Part shown: positions 1-12,284 of the stretch, piece by piece
Layout of the letters: the number at the start of each line of letters is the position of its first letter
Position numbering within the stretch: position 1 is the first letter of the stretch
NCBI GenBank assembly: GCA_015680685.1
Contig: MNCI01034664.1
Location: forward strand, 955,642-1,017,641
Direction: 5' to 3'
DNA length: 62,000 nucleotides
Source: Gnetum montanum
Taxonomy: Eukaryota; Streptophyta; Gnetopsida; Gnetales; Gnetaceae
Translations under genes and position numbers: made by a program
Notes under the pieces: generated by a model
Database searches by the model: none
The model's input: only the letters and a program-made list of their open reading frames with translations
What the model was told of the DNA's origin: nothing

Positions 1-755
1 TGTAACGTGTGGGAACTGCTATTGGGATTGTTGTAAGAGAGCCTCTGTTTGTAGTCATGTCGTTGAACAATTCAATAGTCGAGAGGGTTCAGAGAATCTT
101 TGGTATTTTGATGGGACCAGAATAGCTTCTTTTTATCTTTAAAGTGAATTTTCGTCGTATTTCAATCAGAAATTGTCAAGTCTTTTAAAGGTTCTATTTG
201 AATGCAATCGTTGACATCTATTATCTAGCCAAAATGGAGTCTCGTACGTGGTAGTTTACATAGCAATTTTTGGTAGCATAGTAGGATTGTCTTAAAGATA
301 TTGCTTGTTTGAGCCTTGGAAGTTTGAACAATTCGTAGATATTGAATTTGGGATAGCTTTATTGCGAAGTGTTTACTCATGTCATTTTACCTTGTTTAAA
401 TATTTGAGGTCTACACAAATCTGCTTTCTTTTCTTTTCTGCTTATTTCCATCGAATCTTGCTCTATTTCTAGTTTTCTTGTGGAACTATCTCTTTCTCTG
501 GGGAAAATTAGGAGTAGATTGCAGAGTTGTGCTCAAATGTTTTTGCAAAATTTTATTTGTTACAAGTAGGTATTATAAGGACCACGTAGACTAGGCAGTT
601 GAACAAAATAGGAAATTTTCAACAACTCACAGTACTGGGCAAAGTTGGCTGAATCTCTTTAAAGTAAGTCATTTGTAGTTTACATGCAACGCAATCATTA
701 CATTTCTCACAATCGCATGCTGCAACAACACACACACACATACTCACATTAACTA
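1..755 (+). other. Internal spacer of element A, no gene
   Basis: This AT-rich stretch lies upstream of the third ORF. It has an (ac)n microsatellite near 727-742. In the ORF3 frame a TAA lies just upstream of position 756. By analogy with element C it should hold the untranslated region between integrase and ORF3. I see no integrase remnant and no convincing TATA module. Confidence 0.5.
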
Positions 756-3254
756 CTGAGTTTATTTGAAGGTATCTGGGCCTTGGTGTTGCCAGAGACC
801 AGCAGGCACCTAAATCCTGTTCGAGGACACTCGTTGGCGGTCGCGTCCCAAATGGTCGCCAACAGAGAGATGTACCAATTTTGGCACAATAGGGAGCAAG
901 GCACCACTGTTAATATTTGTGGTGTGACAGTTGACTTCTCTACGTAGGCAATTTTCAAAGTGTTAAACCTTTCGAATACAGGGCCCCAGGTTGCATGGTT
1001 ATCCACCCGTTCAGACCCTGATGTGCAAAAAGATTGGTTGGAGAAGGCTTATGGCAGAGATAAAGAATTTGGTGAATTGACGACGGAAGAGAAAGTTTAC
1101 TTCAAAATTGGAACATATCACCTCTTCCCCAAAAAGGGCCTCAAAAGAATATCAACGTATGTGGCTAGAGGATGTGCATTGTTGATGGGGAAGGTTAATG
1201 CTAACCTACCCCATCTATATTTGACAGAGATCCTGAGGTGGTTCAAAGAACAAAAGACAGGGAAGATGGCATTGCCTTTTCCCTATCTTATCACAAAGCT
1301 TTGCCAATGTGCTAGTATTCGGGGGTACACCAATGACATCCTCCAAAAAGCTCAAACTGCTTCATATGCTGAATTTCTAAAGGTGCCAACTCCAAGAAAA
1401 AGCACTAGCGAAGAGCTAGGACCAGAATAGGAAGAAGAACATATGGTTGGACCTAGTCAACCTCTAGCCATGGATCCCAGTCAACAACAAGAAGCAGGGC
1501 CCAACACAGGCTAGGATCAACCGCCACCATCGCAAGACTACAGACCATCGATGAGCCATCTAAGGGCTATCGCTGAGATAGTCAGTTAGGGAAGTCATGA
1601 TGACCCAAATCTCTTTCGCGTCATCGATGATGCCAAGTAGCCTATTATTTCATTGCATTGCACAAGGGATGAAGTCTCCATTCACACAGGAGGAGAGGAA
1701 AGTAGATGGTCACAATAGATCTCAGGAAATGTGGCATCTTTCCAAGTGTAATTAGATACTGGTGAAGGGGCCACCGTGGTGGTTATGCAACACCAGAATG
1801 TCGTGGGAGCTGCAGAAGTGGTCACAGACCACATCAAAGAATCCTTCAACGTACCTATTATGCCACCAATAGATCTCTCAGGAGCACGAGATGCTCAAAC
1901 TCTGGCCCGAACCTCAATGACTCTTACGGAGCATGAGGATGTGCTTAATAGATTGCTTCAAATAGGGCAAATAATGATGTCCCTATTTGACATCCATTAG
2001 GATGTAACAGAAATTCAGTCATACCTCATTTCCACAAAGGGGAAGTTGGTCTTAACAGAAGTAAGGGTAGAGCATGTTGAAGTTGAAGTGCAGAAACTAC
2101 AAGAGCAGCTCGTGGCCTTACAAGTAGCACAACGGGACCCTCTGAAATTTGTTTCTGCAAACCAGCTAGAAAACTTTAGAACCGAGCAGCTAACAAAGTT
2201 AATTACAAAGAATAAAAAGGTGATGGAAGAAAAGGAGAAGGCTATTTGGGATGCCTCCGCAACACAGGCGCAAACCCATGCACATCTTAAGGCACTCAAA
2301 GCCTTACAGGAAGAAAATATACAACTTGCGACTGACAACCTTCAGTTGACCACTGTAGAAAAGCAAAAGAATGTTCTCAATGAACACTTTCATCAATTAC
2401 GAGAATAATTTATCCAGGTCAACCAAGACATAAGCTATTTAGCCAGAGAAAATCGAACCCTCTCGATGGAGGAGGTACGCGCCATTCGTCAAAAGTCGGC
2501 GATTGAGATAAGTGCAAGGTAGAATGAGGCTAAATAACATGAAAAGCTGAAGGAGCACTTTCGGGATCAGTTGGGGATGTATAAATAGATCCTTAAAAAG
2601 AAGATCCATATGGCCAAGGCCTAAATCAACACTATCAGTGCTCAACACATTGATTGGCAGGCCATATTGGACACATATGCTTTCATTCACCAAGCGAAAG
2701 TTAAGAACCAAGACCTACAAATTTAGGACTTAACATAGTACATGGAGTTGACAAATCTCAGATATGCCAACCTTTCCATGTTAACAACAGGGTGCCCAAG
2801 GTCAGAGCTCGAGTAGCAAGTAGCAACCACCGACATCAAATATGAAGTAGAATTTGCAAAACACAAGAAGTTGTTGGAAAAACTAGATGTTGCAAATTCT
2901 AAACTTTAGGTGGTAAAAGCCAGCTACCAAGGACATAAAGATGTTGCAACTAACTTGGATCGATGGCTAACGGACCTTCACAAATACAAGAACAAAACCA
3001 GCGCCTATGAGGAAGAACGACGGGTGTTTGCAGCTTAGTATGTCAAGGCCAACCAAATGTTCCCACAACTACCCTATCCATGGGAAGTGCCGACTTTGTC
3101 AAACATTGGAACACTAGCATGGATAGCATAAGACCCTCGGACTGAAGAGGAGAAGCTCCAAGCCATACTTCAACACCATCAAACTTCAAAACCTAGAGCA
3201 CAAGACAAAGGGACGACACCAATGGAGGACCCACCACCACCAGGAACTACATGA
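756..3254 (+). pseudogene. Third ORF of element A, decayed coiled-coil protein
   Basis: One reading frame of about 833 codons runs from 756 to a TGA at 3252-3254 with no frameshift that I can find. It is broken by 19 stops, all TAG or TAA. Roughly codons 30-225 look globular, with a conserved stretch VYFKIGTYHL that is VYFKIATYHL in element C. Roughly codons 430-770 are rich in Q, E, K and L in heptad-like spacing, which suggests a long coiled coil. The tail at about 3069-3160 has PYPWEVPTL, then a Trp, then an acidic EEEK segment, matching C. I see no membrane segment, so calling it env-like rests on position only. Function unknown; possibly a structural or host-interaction protein of the element. 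Confidence 0.75.
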
Positions 3255-3399
3255 GTTCCAAATTTTTTGTAGTTGTAGCATATTTTGTGTGTTGTGTTTT
3301 CTTCCCACACTACAAAATCATCCCATTTCTTTTCCCATCTAATAATCCCATACCTATCCACTATGTAATCACTGTAACTCAAGGATGAGTTTTTATTCA
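3255..3399 (+). other. 3' untranslated spacer of element A
   Basis: This is the short stretch between the ORF3 stop and the polypurine tract. Its wording (aatcccatacct, ctcaaggatgag) resembles the same position in element C (about 29810-29880) and, on the minus strand, element B (about 41085-41140). That supports common descent of these 3' ends. Confidence 0.55.
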
Positions 3400-3411
3400 G
3401 TCATGGGGGTA
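3400..3411 (+). promoter_or_regulatory. Polypurine tract of element A
   Basis: The sequence tcatgggggta ends exactly at the LTR start. The same motif abuts the 3' LTR of element C (tcataggggta, 29891-29901) and of element B (minus strand, 41073-41083). It would prime plus-strand DNA synthesis. Confidence 0.75.
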
Positions 3412-4247
3412 TGATGGGACGCGATATCACATGGGCCACGATATCATGTACACGAGATTGCATCTACCACGATATCGCATCCCCCGCAATATCGCGTACG
3501 TGATATCGCAGTCCACCATAATGTCTATAAATAAGAAGCGGCTCTTCCTTATTTCACATGTTAGAGTTAGACATTAGCAAAACTCTGGCAATTTGATCCC
3601 TCCAGAGATAGATTATTTTTTTAGTGTATGCCCACAGTGTGGTGAATGTAATTGTACAACATCCTTTATTCGAGTGTGATGTACTTGGACACGCACATGA
3701 TTGGCAATAAAGATCAAGATTACTTCATCATTGCAACATTCACTTTGTTTATTTATTTATTTAATTGTTATTTGCTGCTTTCCTAATTAGTCTCTCTCAC
3801 CCTTATCTCATGTTAAACCGTGGAATGAGTACGACTTGATTATGAGCATTTAAGTGTGACTACTTGGTAACCCAATGGTGTACCTAGGATCTGCACTTGG
3901 TAATCCCAGTGGTAGTCATGCACGATGTATGGATAATCAAGGAACAGATGCTCATCGCACTTAGGCTAGATTAGATTCTCTTACCCTCTCTCTCTTCGAT
4001 TAGTTAATTTAATATCACTTTCCACTGCCTTCAGGAGTAGCGTTAGATTAGGAACACATCATACACCTCACTCTAGACTAAACCATACGTGACAAATATA
4101 ATACTAGTTCAGGTGGGAAGATAGCAAACTGCGACCTAAGGATAACTATTTAGGTGCCACAACTAGTCCGTCTGCAGAGTTCAACCGAATCATGCGTGAA
4201 ACGCTCATATTCGTATGGTTGAGTGTAGGGGTACCTCACACTCATCA
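3412..4247 (+). repeat. 3' LTR of element A (copy A1)
   Basis: The LTR is 836 bp, TGATGGGAC at the start and CTCATCA at the end (TG...CA). It has a U3 array of GATATC palindromes (3420-3511) followed by a TATA box, TATAAATA, at 3526-3533. The same order occurs in solo LTR A2 and in reverse in A3. The 5' LTR is outside the window, so insertion age cannot be judged. Confidence 0.85.
3420..3511 (+). promoter_or_regulatory. GATATC palindrome array in U3 of LTR A1
   Basis: Five copies of a GCGATATCGC-like palindrome (cores at about 3423, 3440, 3471, 3487 and 3502) lie between the LTR start and the TATA box. Copy number differs between LTRs: three in A2, three in the 3' LTR of B and one in the 5' LTR of B. 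It may be a protein-binding site, or simply a replication-slippage repeat. Confidence 0.6.
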
Positions 4248-4252
4248 ACATG

Positions 4253-4694
4253 AAAACTAGAAAAATAATTGGTAAACTGAAGAAATTGAAAAATGCTAAA
4301 AAGTGTAAAATGTACTCACAATGTCTAATCAAAATAGTATCTCCTCTCTAATTAAGATTAATGAAGAAGATATAAAACATAGAGTAGACAATGATAGTTG
4401 TGAAGGATGAGGTTAGGGTCATGATTTCTTGCATATCCATAGATGATTTTACTTATTGGATATTGATTAAAATCAACCTTTGTGGATTATTAGGATGGTA
4501 GATTTGTAAGATGTCAAATTTAAAGGTGCTATGAACAATGTAAGGTCCTTCTCAAAGCATTTTGAGTTTTTTTCATTATGTTACATGACTAGGATTGTAG
4601 TAAAGAATCTTGTTTCCTCATTTAATCTCTATGTGCTTGATCTTGGTATCACTCCTTTATTTGGTGTAGATCTTATGGACCTCATTATGTATGA
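4253..4694 (-). pseudogene. Element E integrase C-terminal remnant
   Basis: Bases near 4530-4600 (ctatgaacaatgtaaggtcc and onward) match the + strand of element B at about 43160-43260, which encodes the end of its integrase. Stops and indels are abundant and no frame is open. It is separated from the rest of the E integrase by the insertion at 4700-8189. Confidence 0.55.
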
Positions 4695-4699
4695 GTGCT

Positions 4700-7600
4700 T
4701 ATAACCCCTTACCATAAGGCCCCACAATATTACATTATGCTTGTTATGTATGCAATTAGACTTAGTTGGAATTATGATGATGTGTAGTTATTTATCATAT
4801 TATAATAACATATTTTCTATAGTCTTACAATTACGATTATGAATTACCATAAGTATGCACACTAATCTTGCTAGATGTATAGTATGATGTTTATGGCTAC
4901 TAAGATATGAGAGTTGTAGGAAAAGATTGAGCACCTAGAAGGTATGTACAATAGGAGATGATTATGATATTTATTATGCATAGATGTGATGATGACATTA
5001 TGCATGTTATGAGATGCTATGATGACTAGTTATGCTCATGTTATTATGTGCCCTAGTGAGTTAGTGTTGCTTAGTAGGTTATGTTATGATGATTATCATG
5101 TTATGCATATTAGGTCATAGGGCTAGTTAGCATATTTCATGATGCACATATAATTTTTTGGATATGTTGTAAATGTGTTATGATATCTTTAGGCCTAATT
5201 GGTAGTTTTTTAATATCTCGTGAGTGGATTATGAAGTGTGGGTCCTTCTACATTAACTGGGATGAGAAACATTAGTTGGAAGCTTATAAATATAAAAACT
5301 AAAATAAAGTTTAATATATTTAGTTTATATAAAATATATAATATAACTTATTTTGTTTTCTTTTGATTTTCTTAATTTATCCAATCCTTATGGAATTTTT
5401 CTATTTCTCCATTCTTCTCCAATTCTAATTAGATTTTTGTAATTTTTGGGATACTAGAAAGCCAACTATGGATAAGCTATAGTTAGAGAGTCTAGATGTA
5501 GGTTCTAACGAAACCAAGATGTTTTTTAGGTCATTTTATTACTTTAGTTATGATTTATGAAATTTTAAAAACCTTGATTTCTAGTGGGTAATCTATACTC
5601 CTTCCTAGTCTTTCGATCTAGAATCATTATGTATATTCATGAAAATTTATCAATAGGATGTATAGGTACCATGAGCTAATTTTTTTATGTACTTCAATTC
5701 TTGAATCTATTTTCCTTATTTTAGTTTCATGGATTCAAAACCATTTTGATTAAATCTTATATGGATCAAATTTGAATATAGGCATCACACCTTTAGGATT
5801 AGTACGAATATTATTACTAATTCTTTAAAAGTGTTATGGAGCTAGTGGAATGCTTGAGTGTTCACTAGCTTTCACTATTAAAGTTCATGTGCATTGTTGA
5901 TTATTCAAATTTTACATAGAACACAAGTATTAGATAGGTCATAGCCCAATGGAACCATCCTCATGACATGGGATTTTATTTAAAATTTTGTATTGAATGT
6001 AGGTCACAATGCCTTTGGGGTGCTATCATGGTAGCTTGTAATAAGATAAGTTGCAACTCAACTGCGTCAAGGTCACAATGGATGCTCTTTTTCTTTTACC
6101 AATTTTCTCATTGAAATAAGGATTACTATTGTTACATGTTATGTTCATGGTAAGGTTGATGGGCACACAAGCCATGAGAAGCACATAGGAGAATCATAAT
6201 AGCTTTGATTGATAAATTTTAAGCCTAGTTTAATGTTCATGGTAACTAGTGATGCAATCGTAGTGGGCTCATAGTGTTTGGCACAAGGCCAATATGGGCT
6301 ACACCAAGATTGAAACCAATATAATCTAGGAAACATAAGAGAGGTGAAAGTCATGCTCAAGTCATGGTACAAAAGAAAGAAAAATGAACTTATTTTACCT
6401 AACAAATGAAAACATGTGAATATAAAAGGTTTTAAACAAGACTAAGTGAGTACCTAGTAACATGGTATATGGATCGTATGCTACTTATGTTATATGATAA
6501 GATTAGTTGAAAGCTATGTTTAATATTCATATTATAAGTTGTGCATTATGAACTGTTACTTGATTGTATGATTGATGAGGCCATGTATATCTTGTGATAA
6601 GTATGTATAGGTGTTACTGGTATGGATTTCTGATTAATATAGTTACATGTTATATATGTCTATGATGTAATGGGGACACTGTAATCAATATTTTTGACTT
6701 GCATAACACATGTCATACCAATTACTTATCATCATCACCGTGGATTGATGTGTTATGATATTGGTATGACTAACAATGCACATAGCATAGGTTTCTTATG
6801 ACTATGTTACATGTAGAGCCAACATGAAGATGTGGACTAGTTCATGATGATGCATCTTAAAGAAGTTAGTATGACCCCCACTAGATGCATTAACAAGAAT
6901 TCTATCTTAGAAGTCATTATAAGAGTGGAAATGCATAGGTTGGGCCTATCGCTAGTATGAGATCTAGATGTAATTGATTATGATTAATATGACTCTCCAT
7001 AAGGTTAGTGGATTGGGAGTGCATTTGAGGTAGTAGGCACTAATATTAGTGATGAATTAAGTAATTGAAAATATAATTTAAAAATGTGCAAGCACTAATA
7101 AAGATATGAATACATATATCAATGATATAATGCTTATAGTAATTATGGATGTGTCAGCTATCATAGGAGCATTATAATTATGATTGTGCATTGTTAAATA
7201 ATGACAACTTAGGTCACTAGTTGCACAAGTCATGTGTTTGTATGTGTGTTAGCATTAGTTGTGATGGATGAGAATCAATTATGTTTTGCATCTAGTATAT
7301 GATAATTAAACATGATATGCTATTATAACAAGTTTTTCATGTGTTTGGATTGGATCAAGAAATTATGATTATTGATCATATTATAGAGTTGTGGTATTGA
7401 TGATTAGTATTGTTAATGATGCTTTGAATGATGGTGTGCCTATTTACTATGGTATCATCATCATTACAGTCTTATCCTAGTAAAATGGGGTCAAATAAAA
7501 TTTTGGAGCATGGGGTGAAACCCATGACCTCATCCTTATTAAGCCAAAGATATGGTATGCTATACATATTACATGTGATGTACTAATCCTATTGCAAGTT

Positions 7601-8189
7601 TCTCAACATATTCCACACCTATTCTCTAGCACAGTATCACACTTTCCATCTATAGGGGATCTGTAAGGGCTTCTACTTAGTCTTGTATTAATTCCATTTA
7701 TATGTAGATGATGAAGCTAGAAGCATAGGAAACCAACAAATCTAAGAAAGATGACAAAGGAGTTAGATCCATGTTCTTATCTTTCCTACTACATGTGTTT
7801 GTATGAGAGATGCCACATTTGTTGATGATCTTAGTTAAGACAACTTGTGATTTGTAGTACTTTTAGATAGCATATATCATTTTTATATTAACTACATACA
7901 TGTTGAACATATTGAATGATATTTTATGTTGATTATGCATATTGGACTTGTGTCTTAAATGATAGAGATATATGATATAATTGTATGATATTATATATAA
8001 CAATGTTGGTTTAGTTTGTGTGTTATTTATGTGGTTAGCTAATTATGTATGAGATTTTCATGAATTTATTTCATAACTCTCATTATATTACTCATTCCAC
8101 TTATTATGTGATGCACTATGACTCTAACATTCTACTAATTTACAATTCAATCCTAAGCTTAGCTTAGATTAAACATGTGGGATATTATA
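4700..8189 (+). mobile_element. 3.5-kb non-coding LTR-type insertion in element E
   Basis: E integrase homology stops near 4699 and resumes near 8200. The inserted block starts TATAACCCC and ends GGGATATTATA, flanked by GTGCT (4695-4699) and GTACT (8190-8194). With C-to-T decay these ends fit a TGTAACACCC...GGGATGTTACA type LTR. The inside is very AT-rich, with many atgatgatg-like words and no open frame or polymerase motif. It may be a very long solo LTR or a non-autonomous element. The boundaries are tentative because the duplication has one mismatch. Confidence 0.5.
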
Positions 8190-8194
8190 GTACT

Positions 8195-9150
8195 ACTCTT
8201 CTTTTTTCATGTAACAAATTGATATTCATTTAGTATTCCTTATGGGATAAACTAAGATCAAGGTCTAAACCACATATTATTGTTTATATATCAAGCTTTG
8301 CTTGGATATGCTTTGCTTGGATAAGCCTATAGGAAGTTTCTAAAGAGAGTGACAAGCCCATAAGACATCATTATGTTTTATGCTTTAGTCTTGCCTATAT
8401 TTGTTAATGGTTCTAGTAAGAATCCCAATGATTTACTTATTCATGACTTTTCCTAATCGTTTACTTTCAAATAATAGAGAGTTATGAATTTATGCTTAAC
8501 TCTTAAACGTTGTATCAACTTCTTAAAGATACCACGTATAAAATGAATACCACTATCAAAAATGAGTGCCTTGGGTAGCTAAAACTTGTTTATCACATAC
8601 TAATAAAAGAATTTCATGGTCATAGCTACAGTAAAATCTGTTACAGTAGACTCATTTTATAAATTTTTCAATGACAACAATGATATAGGATTTTCCATTG
8701 GACATGATTGTGATGGAATAAATGAAATTAATTTAACATAGGTAAAATAGTTCTAGTAGCTAAATATACTATAGTAGTCCTTTAAAATATGCAATAACTC
8801 CAACATCACATTTGAAACACTCATAGGATCGTGGAAAATTATGAGCATCCTTAAAGAGAATTGGCTAAAAAATTTATCCATAAACATTGTTATGGTGATG
8901 TATTTTCCTACAAAGTAACCCTTGCAAGATCCTTCATGCACATCTTATAGAACTCTTTACTAGTTCTCTTCAAGTACATACCATTAGAGTAGGCCATTAA
9001 TACAAATTTTGTAAAGGTTGTCCTCTATCTCCATAAAGTATTTGGCCTAATGTAGGAACTATTTCTTCAAGTCCTAATTTTATTTAGAAGAGACCTCTTG
9101 CATATTCAAATAAGCATGGTTACCAATGAACCATGACTTACCCATTAATG
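8195..9150 (-). pseudogene. Element E integrase core and zinc-binding remnant
   Basis: The + strand at about 8490-8580 (ttaaacgttgtatcaacttc) parallels element B at about 43673-43740, the integrase catalytic core. The + strand at 8940-9050 parallels B at 44118-44225, the zinc-binding N-terminus. Many stops and frameshifts remove any function. Confidence 0.65.
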
Positions 9151-10480
9151 ATGAAATCATTGTGATCTTTGTGAATAAAAGCTCCTTTGAAAATTAATTT
9201 GATAAAGGCTCTTCATCAACCTCCTTAACCCAATGCAATTAATACAAATGATTAACAACAATGTTTTTGGTATTTTTTCTATTAATCAACATAATATTGA
9301 ATTATATCATGATGACCAATCATTGTATGACATGAAGGTTCACTAATATCTTATTCATAAAGAACTATATGGCACCATGATCTGTGTGTACCAACACAAG
9401 ATATTTGAGAACATAATGTTTATACCTTTCAAGTGCATACACCACTATCATTAGTTCCTTATTATGGTTGTGTAATTGAGCTATGCTCTTGCAGTACTTC
9501 TACTTGTAAAATAAATATAATATGGATGTTTTTCTGTCATCTAGCTATGTGATTACAACTTCTAAGACATACTTGGATGCATTTGTTATGATGTGAAATG
9601 GCATGGACTAGTCAAAAGCTTGTAGAATTGATATCTCTATAAGCTTCTACCTTAACAGCTTTATTATATATTCACAATCACTAGTCCATTCAAATGGTAC
9701 ATTCTTCTTTTTTAGCTCCACCAGTGATTTGAGAATCTTGAAAAAATTCTAAATAAATCTCCAATATTAGTTACTTGTGTCCAAGTAATGATATAACATG
9801 TTTAATTATTTATGGTCTATAAGGTATTTCTTAAATGATCATGATTTTTTTTAGATTTACTTGAATTCCTTTTCTAAAATATGATGTCCAAGAACAATGC
9901 CTTCTTAGACCATCAAATGGCTCTTCTACGAATTAAGATTTAGATTGATATCTACACATCATTTGAATACATGTTTAAGATAGTCCAAGGCATGATCATA
10001 ATTGGAACCATGGTGGATAAATCATCCGTAAAGACTTTTATAGCATTACCAATCTATTTTTTCAATATGTTAATAACAAGGTACTAGAATATTACCAGAG
10101 TATTTCATAGGTCAAAGAACATATTTTTGTATGTAAACTTCCCCCAAAAACTTATGAAGGTGGTTTTCACATAGTCTTTTGGAGAAATTTAGATTTGATT
10201 GTATCCATTGTATCTATTAAAAAATTGTAGTACTTGTATCTTATAATGGAATCTATTATCTAGTTAATGAATGATAGTAAAAAATATCTTTTAATATTGT
10301 CATATTTAATAGCCTGAAGTCATTGCAGATCTACCACTTTTCATCCTTCTTTAAAACAATGATAAGTAGGCTTACTCATCCTCTATTAGTAACAAGACAA
10401 ATGAATCCTACCTTGATGAGCTTTTTAACATTCTTCTTGATAAATTCTTTGAGCTTGAGATTCAATATACATTAAGTTTT
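9150..10480 (-). pseudogene. Element E RNase H and reverse transcriptase remnant
   Basis: Read on the minus strand, about 10045-10060 gives VFTDDLS, the FxDD catalytic site of gypsy RT (VFMDDFS in element C). This is followed by a segment like C's KSHLM region. The part at about 9400-9640 is collinear with B's RNase H. It is broken throughout. E keeps RT, whereas B does not. Confidence 0.65.
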
Positions 10481-12279
10481 ATAGTGAGATTTCATGGTCA
10501 AATCTCTTTATATGCGATGCTAACATTTATATGAATCAATGTTTGTAATCTCATCATAAGACTAAGAAAATGATATTTGCCATTTATTGCTAACTTTTAG
10601 TAATCTCTACTTCTATTTCTTAGTGAGGTCGGTATTAAAAATTACCAATTTTCCATTGTTCATGAACACATATTCAAGAGAATATGGTGATGTCTTCAAT
10701 TCAATGGATTTCAATTCTATATTTTCATGGATCTACATTTTTTTCCCAATCAATGTCTTCTTACTAATGATAGCTTGCTTGGAAAAGTTATAATTAAACT
10801 CACTATCATATTAAGTTTTTTGCATAAGCTTTTCTACTAGTTCCATGCATATATCTAACTTATACTCTTCTTCAGTTGTCAGCCACTAGTTGTATTCTTT
10901 CTTTGTGGCTACTACGTATTGGAACTATTGCACAAATGCTTTCTCTATCCATCTATTGCATTTTTGAGTAGTTATTTATTTGATGTACTAGATTTTTTGG
11001 ATAGCATTACATCATATGTCACTGTATGTGATTCATGGAACCATCTACTTCTATATCATTCAATGCTCATTTCCCTTGGAAATATCCAAGGAGAGATTTC
11101 TAATTCTAAGATTAACATTAATGATGCTAATACAAGCTCTTTTCACTACGATTGGAGATTCTTCCTTGTCATATTCCATATGAATGACTAGAAAATATGT
11201 TAGGTAAGGTTACCTACTAATGATAGCTTACCACATCATTCACCTAACCTTAAATTCATAACGATGAACTAATTCATAAGCTTAAGTCTAATGTTGCACT
11301 TTTTGAATGGTGGTAGGTTTTAGAACTTTTACACTTCTTGTAAGATTAAATTCACCCCAAAACCTAACTCTAAGAGAGATTTTCGTGGCTAGTTTCTAGA
11401 AATTTGTAAATAAATTAAGGGACTTTCTAGTTCCACCCTCTTTTAAAAAAGAGTTCTTACCTTGATCTAGTCTAAGAGTTAGGATGATAGTTCTAATGTG
11501 GGCTCCTTGATATGAAGGAATTTCTAGCTTGCTTAAGGTACTTAGAAATGTTGAAGCTTGAGTTGGAGTTATAACCACTCAATCTTGCATTGGTTCAAAT
11601 GGATTGACAAGTTCACTGGCTTCCACTAAAGGCATGGGAATTTTCCTAAAGAAAGAGTGCTTTCTAGGCTTGCATTCAAAGCTATTACCATTATCATCCA
11701 TCTAAATGTGAATAACACATATTACATTCTTCTATTATGATTATGGTGGTAGCTCGTCTCACATTAGTGGTAGTAACATGAGTGAAAGTGAAGTATGAAA
11801 ATATTGAGAATGTTATAGAGACTAATAAGAAATATAAGAAGGTGATTCAACTTGTGAAGTAGTGGATTTATAGTATTCTAGTGGATAGTAGAAATATGAG
11901 GATTCATGAGTAGTAACACCACTTAGAAAAATAGCATACTTGACATAATAGCCATAAGGATCAAGTTCACAATATGAATATTATTACCTAGGAGGTGATT
12001 TCCCTTACAACTATGGGTTTTTCCACTACTAATAATATTACTCTTAAGATTAAGGAGTAGCATCACTTAAATAATATTGTTGTTGTTGATATGATTGTCT
12101 ATAATTACCTTGAGGATAAGGTAATCTCTTTGGTATCTACTTCCTACAAGTGTATCATGATGAGGTAACAAGCATTGGAATATTTGTATTAATAAGCATT
12201 ACACCTATTAGCTTCCTCTATTTTAGAATCAGTATCCTCTTCACTTGCAGTAGATTTTTTCATCTATCTATATATGTTT
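10480..12279 (-). pseudogene. Element E protease and gag C-terminal remnant
   Basis: This block lies between RT and the insertion at 12285. The + strand at about 12080-12130 (accttgaggataaggtaa) matches B at about 45708-45730, between gag and protease. I could not find a clear DSG protease motif. Short open frames here are accidental. Confidence 0.5.
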
Positions 12280-12284
12280 CTTCC

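Larger units (their letters stand above)
1..4247 (+). mobile_element. Element A: 3' part of an Athila-like Ty3/gypsy retrotransposon with a third ORF
   Basis: The window opens inside this element. Visible are an internal spacer, a long decayed third ORF, a purine-rich tract and a complete 3' LTR. The 5' LTR, gag and pol lie outside the window. The LTR matches two solo LTRs here (23154-23954 and the split one at 40124-49393), which defines family A. The LTR ends in TCATCA at 4247, and the next bases (acatg) run straight into minus-strand integrase remnants of element E, so A sits inside E. The duplication ACATG cannot be confirmed without the left end. The Athila/Tat placement is inference from the related elements B and C. 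Confidence 0.85.

Noticed and set aside
756-3254. Variant genetic code or programmed readthrough in ORF3
   Set aside because: TAG/TAA stops also break gag and pol of the dead elements, and C-to-T decay explains them. Kept only as an alternative to test.
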